Assembly (NCBI GenBank): GCA_964436865.1
Contig: CAYTFK010000412.1
Coordinates: forward strand, 1 to 5,500
Source of the DNA: JAXGPP01 sp964436865
GTDB taxonomy: Bacteria > Planctomycetota > Planctomycetia > Pirellulales > Thermoguttaceae
Length of the DNA stretch: 5,500 nucleotides
Direction of reading: 5' to 3'
The position numbers and the translations under genes were made by a program. Below the pieces are notes generated by a model. The model did not search any database. It was not told the DNA's origin and worked only from the letters and a program-made list of their open reading frames with translations. The first letter of the stretch is position 1, and every line of letters starts with the position of its first letter. Below are positions 1 through 4,482 of the stretch, in pieces.

Positions 1-1
1 C

Positions 2-280
2 AGCTTCAGCATGCGACAGTTCGAGGTCGCTCCGGGCGGCCACACCCCCAAGCACTCGCACGCCCACGAGCATGAAGTCTTCGTGCTCGAAGGGACCGGC
101 GTCGTCCTCGACGGCGAGACCGAGCGCCGTATCGCACCCGGCACCGCTGTCTTCGTGCCTCCCAACCGGGTGCACCAGTTCCGCAATACCGGTTCGACGC
201 CGATGAAGTTCCTCTGCCTTATTCCCCACCCCTTGCGCGGCATGTCCGCTCCCTGCGCCGCCGCCTGCGGCTGCGACTGA
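2..280 (+). CDS. Cupin-domain protein, 5' end missing
   Basis: This is a small single-domain cupin (double-stranded beta-helix) protein whose start lies outside the window. The frame is open to the left edge, and the residues before the first ATG (S-F-S at 2-10) continue the usual FSMRxFEVAPGG strand of this family, so the ATG at 11 is probably internal. Counting from that Met, cupin motif 1 is PGGHTPKHSHAHEHEVFVLEG at 8-28, with H15, H17 and E22 as likely metal ligands. Motif 2 is G44...P50-P51...H55...N59, with H55 as the fourth ligand. A metal-binding cytoplasmic protein is therefore expected, but substrate and reaction cannot be read from the sequence; similar proteins include regulators, isomerases and dioxygenases. 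The last eight residues (CAAACGCD) contain three cysteines and may form an extra metal site. It is followed by a repeat-rich gap, so no operon partner is visible downstream. Confidence 0.88.
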   Translation, partial: SFSMRQFEVAPGGHTPKHSHAHEHEVFVLEGTGVVLDGETERRIAPGTAVFVPPNRVHQFRNTGSTPMKFLCLIPHPLRGMSAPCAAACGCD

Positions 281-287
281 GCACACC

Positions 288-308
288 GTCGCCTTTCGCT
301 CCGCGAAG
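288..308. repeat. Half copy of a CTTTCGCTCCGCGAAG palindromic repeat
   Basis: The 20 bases at 288-307 (GTCGCCTTTCGCTCCGCGAA) match 3833-3852 with a single difference (C299 versus T3844). The segment folds on itself: TTCGC (295-299) pairs with GCGAA (303-307) around a TCC loop. Unlike the copy at 3836-3880, the mirror-image second arm is absent. It lies 8 bases after the cupin stop codon and could help end transcription or protect the 3' end, although no T-run follows it. From memory, this motif recurs between genes in planctomycete genomes. Confidence 0.75.
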
Positions 309-319
309 GTGAGTCCCCT

Positions 320-344
320 CGTTCCCGCGCTCCGCGCGGGAACG
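320..344. repeat. Perfect 11-bp hairpin repeat
   Basis: CGTTCCCGCGC (320-330) pairs perfectly with GCGCGGGAACG (334-344) around a 3-base TCC loop. The sequence resembles the widespread intergenic repeat CGTTCCCACGC...GCGTGGGAACG, which I recall from many proteobacterial and planctomycete genomes, often followed by a second smaller hairpin, as is the case here at 354-366. It could serve as an intrinsic-type terminator or mRNA-stabilising hairpin for the cupin gene, but there is no downstream T-run. A REP-like mobile palindrome is the more likely nature. Confidence 0.8.
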
Positions 345-353
345 CACGATTCA

Positions 354-366
354 GACGCTCCGCGAC
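354..366. repeat. Decayed third hairpin with the same tip
   Basis: The segment GACGCTCCGCGAC carries the exact 9-mer CGCTCCGCG (356-364), which is also the tip of the hairpins at 288-308 and 320-344. Only CGC/GCG plus the outer G354-C366 pair, with A355-A365 mismatched. In the remembered two-hairpin form of the CGTTCCCACGC repeat the second element reads GGACGCTCCGCGTCC, so this looks like a degenerate second half of the repeat at 320-344. Confidence 0.5.
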
Positions 367-379
367 CCCATTCCCAGCC

Positions 380-453
380 GGGGACTGGTCCATTTTTCGG
401 CTCGAAACCTCACTCGGCGTCGAGGCATTGCCCGAAAACATGGACCTGTCCCC
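380..453. repeat. 74-base imperfect inverted repeat
   Basis: The left arm at 380-400 begins GGGGACTGGTCCATTTTTCG, and the right arm at 432-453 begins CCGAAAACATGGACCTGTCC. They pair over 20 of 21 positions with one mismatch (T386 against T447) and one bulge (C439). Inside the loop, CTCGA (401-405) pairs with TCGAG (420-424), giving a stacked two-stage hairpin. There is no open reading frame of substance within it. Such GGGGAC...GTCCCC arms are typical of REP or miniature inverted-repeat elements mobilised by a transposase encoded elsewhere. A structured RNA or terminator is an alternative; no T-run follows. Confidence 0.72.
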
Positions 454-616
454 TTCAGCGTTGCTCGTGAGGCCAGGCCTCCCCCTTGGCCCCGGCCGTG
501 CAGCCACGCGCCGCGACGGCGGCGTGTCCCCGGCAGTGTCCATCATCCGGAATCCCCGAATTGCGGCTGAAGCCCACTTGCCCGCATCACTCCCCCTTCT
601 CACGCCGCCCCACAAG
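454..616. other. Intergenic stretch without recognisable genes
   Basis: This GC- and C-rich piece lies between the inverted repeat and the AT-rich promoter region. The only structure I see is a 13-base palindrome GAGGCC-A-GGCCTC at 469-481. Two short overlapping frames cross it (428-637 and 486-689), but they lack a credible ribosome-binding site, run through the repeat or the promoter island, and show no family resemblance. I see nothing coding here. Confidence 0.6.
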
Positions 617-662
617 GTTAAAATATATGAAATGTAATTCGTGTAATTTGAATCGTTATTCG
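617..662 (+). promoter_or_regulatory. AT-rich promoter/operator island with three octamers
   Basis: In this 46-base stretch only 11 bases are G or C, in strong contrast to its surroundings. It contains -10-like hexamers (TAAAAT at 619-624, TATATG at 624-629), with no convincing -35 box at standard spacing. Downstream are three near-identical octamers in the same orientation: GTAATTCG (634-641), GTAATTTG (643-650) and GTTATTCG (655-662). The last overlaps a small inverted repeat, GAAT (650-653) against ATTC (658-661). Its place, ending 23 bases before the regulator's start codon, suggests the promoter of the regulator-ppc unit with operator sites, possibly for self-regulation. The element is seen; its function is inferred. 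Confidence 0.5.
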
Positions 663-685
663 ATCGGCCAGGTTAAGGTCGGATC

Positions 686-1030
686 ATGAAGAGCAAAGCG
701 GTCCATCCGCCGGCTCGCCCGCACACCGCCCGGCGGGCGGCGGTCAACGATGCTCCCGCCTGGACCTTTCTGACCAACCATGCCCACGTGTTGCTGTGCA
801 TCTATCGCGATCCCGCAGTGCGGTTGCGGGAGGTGGCCCTGCGCGTCGGTATCACCGAGCGGATGGTGCAGAAGATCGTGGCCGAGTTGGCTGAAGCCGG
901 TTACGTGGTAGTCGAGAAACGCGGGCGCTGCAATCGCTACCAGGTGCAGCGGAGTCGGCGCCTGCGTCACCCGCTGGAATCCCATCATCCGGTGGGCCGG
1001 TTGCTCGAGTCGCTTTGCCCGGAAGCCTGA
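686..1030 (+). CDS. Winged helix-turn-helix transcriptional regulator
   Basis: This 114-residue cytoplasmic protein is predicted to bind DNA. After a basic, probably disordered tail (1-24), the signature WTFLTNHAHVLLCIYRDP spans 26-43. The helix-turn-helix lies at about 46-68 (RLREVALRVGITERMVQKI, with G55-I56-T57 at the turn), and the wing follows at about 72-88 (GYVVVEKRGRCNRYQV). A conserved tail RHPLE...VGRLLE ends the fold at 94-108. These are features of a small MarR/ArsR-like winged-helix family common in planctomycetes and actinobacteria; its effector is unknown, and I see no separate ligand or sensor domain. The ATG is preceded by TAAGG at 674-678, seven bases upstream. The stop codon lies 14 bases before the ppc ATG, so co-transcription is likely and control of ppc or of its own promoter at 617-662 is an attractive inference. 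C38, C82 and C111 are the only cysteines and form no obvious metal motif. Confidence 0.87.
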   Translation: MKSKAVHPPARPHTARRAAVNDAPAWTFLTNHAHVLLCIYRDPAVRLREVALRVGITERMVQKIVAELAEAGYVVVEKRGRCNRYQVQRSRRLRHPLESHHPVGRLLESLCPEA

Positions 1031-1032
1031 AC

Positions 1033-1039
1033 AGGGGAG
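1033..1039 (+). promoter_or_regulatory. Ribosome-binding site deciding the ppc start
   Basis: AGGGGAG sits five bases before the ATG at 1045 and is a strong Shine-Dalgarno match. The same frame is open further upstream to a TTG at 1015, but that would overlap the regulator gene and put the ribosome-binding site inside the coding region. The ATG at 1045 is therefore the better start. Confidence 0.8.
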
Positions 1040-1044
1040 TCGCC

Positions 1045-3813
1045 ATGCCAGCCGAAACCGAGCAGCCACTCGCGGCCGCCGTCGCCCATTTGCAGCTTCG
1101 CTTGGATGAGACGATCCAGAAGATCGCCGGATCGGAGGGTTTGGCCGTGGTGGCCCGGGTCCGCGATTTGGCCCGGGCGGCGCACGGCGGGAACGCAGAG
1201 GCCTCGGCGGAATTGAAGCGGACCGTGGCGGACCTGACCGCCGATCAGCGTCGGCTGGTGGTCCGCGCCTTGGCCATTCTGCTCGACTTGATGAACGTGG
1301 CCGAGGATCGGGAACGCACCCGGATTCTGCGCGAGCGCGAGCGGGCTGCCCATCCTGCGCCGCGGGCCGAGTCGATCCGGGCCGCCGTGGCTCAGTGGGC
1401 TGCCGAAGGGCGGCCCGCCGGTGAGGTGCAGGGAGTCCTCGACCGTCTGAACGTCGAACTGGTCGTCACCGCGCATCCCACCGAAGCCAAACGGCGCTCC
1501 ATCCGCGCCAAGCTGCGGCGGGTTCGCGAACTGTTGCACCGCCTGGATCAATGCGACCTGCTGCCGCGAGAAGCCGCCGATCTGGAAGACCAACTGCGGG
1601 CGGAACTGATCAAGCTCTGGCAGACCGACTTCATCCGCCCCTGGCCGCCCACCGTCATCCAGGAAGTGCAGCGCGGCTTGAGCATCATTCCCGTGTTGTG
1701 GGACATCGTGCCCGGAATCCTGAAAGACCTGCGGGAAGCCTTAGGTGAATTCTATCCCGATCACGTCTTCCGCGTTCCGCCGCTGCTGCGATTCGCCTCC
1801 TGGATCGGCGGCGACCGCGACGGCCATCCGGGTGTGACCGCGGAAGTGACGGAGCAGACCTTGGTCTGGCTCCGCCGCGCCGCCATCGCCCAGCAGCGCG
1901 AGACCGTTTGCGAGTTGTTCGGTTCGCTGAGCCTCTCGGCCCGCCAGGCGCCGGTCAGCGGCGACCTGTGCGAGGCGATCGCGGCGGCCGTCCGCCAGTG
2001 GCCCGAGTTGGAGGAGCAACTGGCGGGAATTCCGCCCAATGAGGCCTATCGCCGTTGGCTGGGGATCATCGATTGGCGCCTGAATGCTACGGGACAACTC
2101 CGCCCCGGCGCACTGCTGCCGCGGGGCGGCTTCGCGTCGAGTGCGGAGTTCGCTGAGGCCGTCCGGGTTATCCAGCGCAGTCTGTCGGACGCCCACAGCG
2201 ATCTGCTGGTGCGTGGTGAAATCCAGCGCTGGCTGGACCAGATCGAAATCTTCGGCTTGCACTTGGCGCGGCTCGACGTTCGCCAGGACGCCCGGTACCT
2301 CGAGGCGGTGATCGCCGAGTTGCTTGCCCAGGCCGGCGTGGCCGCCGGTTTCGCCGCCCTGCCCGAGTCCGAGCGGCAACAACTGCTCCTGAATACCCTT
2401 GGAAAGCCTCTCCATTGGGACGATTCGGCATTGTCCGCCGCGGCCCGAGAAACGCTGGCGCTGATGGCCCTCCTGCGGCGCACCATGCGAACCTGCGGGG
2501 CGGAGGCGTTGGGCGGTTACGTGATCAGCATGACCCGGACCGCCAGCGACGCACTCGCCGTCCTCTGGCTCTGGGAATGGTCCCGCTCGGTCGACGGCGG
2601 CCACTCGCGCGACCCTGAACTGCATCTGCCCATCGTTCCTCTGTTTGAGACGATCGACTACCTCCGCGATGCCGCTGCGTCGATGGCCGCGCTGCTCGAT
2701 GTCCCCGCTTACCGTGCGTACCTCGCTGCGCAAGGGTCTCGTCAGACGATCATGATCGGCTACTCCGACAGCACCAAGGACGGCGGCTACCTGGCCGCGT
2801 GTTGGGCCTTGTTCCACGCCCAGACGCAGATTCACGAGGTCGCTCGGCAGCGCGGAGTCGCGGTCACCTTCTTCCATGGCCGGGGCGGCTCGCTCGGGCG
2901 TGGCGGCGGACCGACCGCCCGCGCCATTCTGTCCCTGCCGGCGGGCACTTTCGACGGCAGTCTGCGCCTGACGGAGCAAGGCGAGGTCCTCGCCGAACGC
3001 TACGATGATCCCCGGATCGCCCATCGGCATCTGGAGCAGGTGACGTGGTCGGTCCTCTTGGCCAGCACGCGGGAGCCCGCGCCCAATGTGGTGCGCTGGC
3101 GTCAGACGATGGAATGGTTGGCCGACCGCGCGTTCCAGGCCTACCGTCGCCTGACGCAGGAGTCCGGCTTCGTCGACTTCTTCCGCCAGGCCACCCCCAT
3201 CGGCGAAATCGAACAACTCCCCATCGGCTCGCGGCCCGCGCGGCGTAAGGCGGGCGGATCGCTGACCGATTTGCGGGCGATTCCCTGGGTCTTTTCCTGG
3301 ACGCAGATCCGCTGCCTGGTGCCGGCCTGGTACGGACTGGGCAGCGCCGTGGCCGAACTCCGCGCCGCATGGCCCGAGCGGTGGCGCGAGCTGGCGCACA
3401 TGTATCGCGACTGGCCGTTCTTTCGCGCTTCCGTCGATAACGCCGTGCTGGCTCTGGCCAAGACCGATGTGGCCGTCGCCGGCGTTTACTTCCAACTGGC
3501 GGAGGATCCGGCTCTGGCAGAACGCTTCGCGACGCTGATCGTCAGCGAGTATCGCCGCTGCTGCGACGCCGTGCTCGAGATGACCGGGCAGCCGCGGCTG
3601 TTGAACGACGTGGCGTGGCTGCAAGACTCTATCCGCCGCCGCAGCCCGTTGGTCGACGCGCTCAACCTGCTGCAAGTCGATCTGCTCACCCGGCTGCGAG
3701 CCTCCGCGGGCGAAGCCGCCCCGGGCGACGCCGCGGCGGAAGCCGACGAGTGGGCGCACCTCATACGGCTGACGATCCAGGGAGTCGCGGCGGGCATGCG
3801 GACCACGGGCTAG
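1045..3813 (+). CDS. ppc: Phosphoenolpyruvate carboxylase
   Basis: PEPC (EC 4.1.1.31) carboxylates phosphoenolpyruvate with bicarbonate to oxaloacetate and phosphate, refilling the TCA cycle in the cytoplasm. The 922-residue protein is complete (E. coli: 883). Visible motifs in order: VVTAHPTE at 140-147 with catalytic H144; WIGGDRDGHPGVT at 253-265; GLHLARLDVRQ at 404-414; GYSDSTKDGGY at 572-582; FFHGRGGSLGRGGGP at 609-623 with H611, R613 and R619; TEQGE at 643-647; IPWVFSWTQIR at 746-756; and the C-terminal LTIQGVAAGMRTTG at 909-922. Compared with E. coli, most extra length falls between residues 144 and 578, plus a short Ala-rich insertion near 885-905. Of the residues that bind the inhibitor aspartate in E. 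coli (R587, K773, R832, N881), I align R619, K806 and R866 as kept, but N881 is replaced by T920. It is the second gene of a probable unit with the winged-helix regulator. Confidence 0.97.
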   Translation: MPAETEQPLAAAVAHLQLRLDETIQKIAGSEGLAVVARVRDLARAAHGGNAEASAELKRTVADLTADQRRLVVRALAILLDLMNVAEDRERTRILRERERAAHPAPRAESIRAAVAQWAAEGRPAGEVQGVLDRLNVELVVTAHPTEAKRRSIRAKLRRVRELLHRLDQCDLLPREAADLEDQLRAELIKLWQTDFIRPWPPTVIQEVQRGLSIIPVLWDIVPGILKDLREALGEFYPDHVFRVPPLLRFASWIGGDRDGHPGVTAEVTEQTLVWLRRAAIAQQRETVCELFGSLSLSARQAPVSGDLCEAIAAAVRQWPELEEQLAGIPPNEAYRRWLGIIDWRLNATGQLRPGALLPRGGFASSAEFAEAVRVIQRSLSDAHSDLLVRGEIQRWLDQIEIFGLHLARLDVRQDARYLEAVIAELLAQAGVAAGFAALPESERQQLLLNTLGKPLHWDDSALSAAARETLALMALLRRTMRTCGAEALGGYVISMTRTASDALAVLWLWEWSRSVDGGHSRDPELHLPIVPLFETIDYLRDAAASMAALLDVPAYRAYLAAQGSRQTIMIGYSDSTKDGGYLAACWALFHAQTQIHEVARQRGVAVTFFHGRGGSLGRGGGPTARAILSLPAGTFDGSLRLTEQGEVLAERYDDPRIAHRHLEQVTWSVLLASTREPAPNVVRWRQTMEWLADRAFQAYRRLTQESGFVDFFRQATPIGEIEQLPIGSRPARRKAGGSLTDLRAIPWVFSWTQIRCLVPAWYGLGSAVAELRAAWPERWRELAHMYRDWPFFRASVDNAVLALAKTDVAVAGVYFQLAEDPALAERFATLIVSEYRRCCDAVLEMTGQPRLLNDVAWLQDSIRRRSPLVDALNLLQVDLLTRLRASAGEAAPGDAAAEADEWAHLIRLTIQGVAAGMRTTG

Positions 3814-3835
3814 CTGTGGCAAATCAACTACTGTC

Positions 3836-3880
3836 GCCTTTCGTTCCGCGAAAGCCGCGTCCTTTCGCGGAACGGAAGGC
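3836..3880. repeat. 19-bp palindromic repeat, possible terminator of ppc
   Basis: GCCTTTCGTTCCGCGAAAG (3836-3854) pairs with CTTTCGCGGAACGGAAGGC (3862-3880) over all 19 positions, with a single G-T wobble (3841/3875) and a 7-base loop. Each arm is also self-complementary (CTTTCG against CGAAAG), so a single strand could fold either as one long stem or as two small hairpins, like paired REP units. The left arm matches 288-307. It begins 22 bases after the ppc stop codon, where it may block read-through or stabilise the ppc message; the following bases (AATAATG) are not a T-run, so a classical terminator is not shown. Confidence 0.82.
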
Positions 3881-3936
3881 AATAATGCGGGAGTCGTTCT
3901 TTCGTCGATCCTTGGCGTTACCTGAGAACTGTCGGG

Positions 3937-3984
3937 CGCGGTCCCGCTCGCCTCAGCGCGGGCAGCGGCCACCGCGGCCCGCTG
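3937..3984 (+). promoter_or_regulatory. GC-rich purE leader with competing hairpins
   Basis: Two mutually exclusive stems can be drawn. Stem A joins CGCGGT (3937-3942) to ACCGCG (3971-3976) and CCGCT (3944-3948) to AGCGG (3964-3968). Stem B joins CAGCGG (3963-3968) to CCGCTG (3979-3984) and would take in the first base of the purE ribosome-binding site. No purine riboswitch core or PurR-type box is recognisable. Such pairings arise easily in GC-rich DNA, so a regulatory role is speculative. Confidence 0.25.
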
Positions 3985-3987
3985 GAG
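3984..3987 (+). promoter_or_regulatory. Ribosome-binding site deciding the purE start
   Basis: GGAG directly touches the upstream in-frame ATG at 3988, leaving no spacer, but lies six bases before the second ATG at 3994. Normal spacing therefore favours 3994 as the start, giving a protein beginning MAEQPLVG rather than MQMAEQPLVG. Confidence 0.65.
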
Positions 3988-3993
3988 ATGCAA

Positions 3994-4482
3994 ATGGCAG
4001 AACAACCCCTGGTTGGAATCATTATGGGCAGCAAGTCGGATTGGGACACGATGCGCCACGCGGCGGAAATTCTCGACGAGTTCGGCGTCCCGCATGAACG
4101 GCGCGTCGTGTCCGCGCATCGCACACCCGAGTGGATGTGCCAGTACGCGCGCACCGCCGAAGAGCGGGGCTTACGGGTGATCATCGCCGGTGCGGGTGGC
4201 GCGGCGCATCTGCCCGGAATGGTGGCGGCGCAGACGACGCTGCCCGTCCTCGGCGTCCCCGTCCAGAGCCGAGCGCTCAGCGGACTCGACTCGCTGTTGT
4301 CGATCGTACAGATGCCGGGCGGCATCCCCGTCGGCACGCTGGCCATCGGCGAGGCCGGTGCCAAGAACGCCGGGTTGCTCGCCCTGCGGATCCTGGCCAA
4401 CGAACGGCCACCCCTGCGCGAGCGGTTGCGGGCGTATCACGATCACCAGCGTCAACAGGTTCTTCAAGAGTCCGAGCTATGA
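3994..4482 (+). CDS. purE: N5-carboxyaminoimidazole ribonucleotide mutase, class I PurE
   Basis: PurE (EC 5.4.99.18) moves the carboxyl group of N5-CAIR to carbon 4, forming CAIR in de novo purine synthesis; the family enzyme is a cytoplasmic octamer. At 162 residues it is close to E. coli PurE (169). The nucleotide-binding start GIIMGSKSDWDTM is at 8-20, the catalytic histidine is H42 in SAHRTPE (40-46), and AGAGGAAHLPGM is at 65-76, followed by the conserved GVPVQS...ALSG and SIVQMPGGIPVGTLAIG segments. These match the class I (bacterial mutase) type rather than the class II AIR carboxylase, in agreement with a purK gene next door. An alternative start six bases upstream (3988) is possible but poorly spaced from its ribosome-binding site. 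Its TGA overlaps the purK ATG in an ATGA arrangement, so the two are translationally coupled. I see no promoter of good quality in the 180-base gap before it. Confidence 0.96.
   Translation: MAEQPLVGIIMGSKSDWDTMRHAAEILDEFGVPHERRVVSAHRTPEWMCQYARTAEERGLRVIIAGAGGAAHLPGMVAAQTTLPVLGVPVQSRALSGLDSLLSIVQMPGGIPVGTLAIGEAGAKNAGLLALRILANERPPLRERLRAYHDHQRQQVLQESEL

Noticed and set aside
288..453. A CRISPR array, because of the repeated CGCTCCGCG units
   Set aside because: Only three 9-base units occur, as hairpin tips with unequal spacing and no constant long repeat; there are no cas genes in the window.
537..550. Possible third degenerate copy of the GTCCATTTTTCGG arm
   Set aside because: About 10 of 13 bases agree with the arm at 388-400 and no matching second arm is found; this may be chance.
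428..689. Two short + strand frames (428-637 and 486-689) before the regulator
   Set aside because: They start in the inverted repeat or GC-rich spacer, run into the AT-rich promoter island, lack ribosome-binding sites and resemble no known family.
1015..1044. N-terminal extension of PEPC from the TTG at 1015
   Set aside because: It would overlap the regulator gene and contains the strong AGGGGAG site that serves the ATG at 1045.
3881..3936. A promoter for purE, with AATAAT at 3881-3886 as a -10 box
   Set aside because: No acceptable -35 box is present at the right distance, as that position lies in the palindrome, and the single AT-rich hexamer is weak evidence.
1741..4119. A 792-codon open frame on the - strand opposite ppc and the start of purE
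   Set aside because: It lies opposite strongly supported genes, its translation shows no recognisable domain, and long antisense frames are expected opposite GC-rich genes with G/C at third positions.
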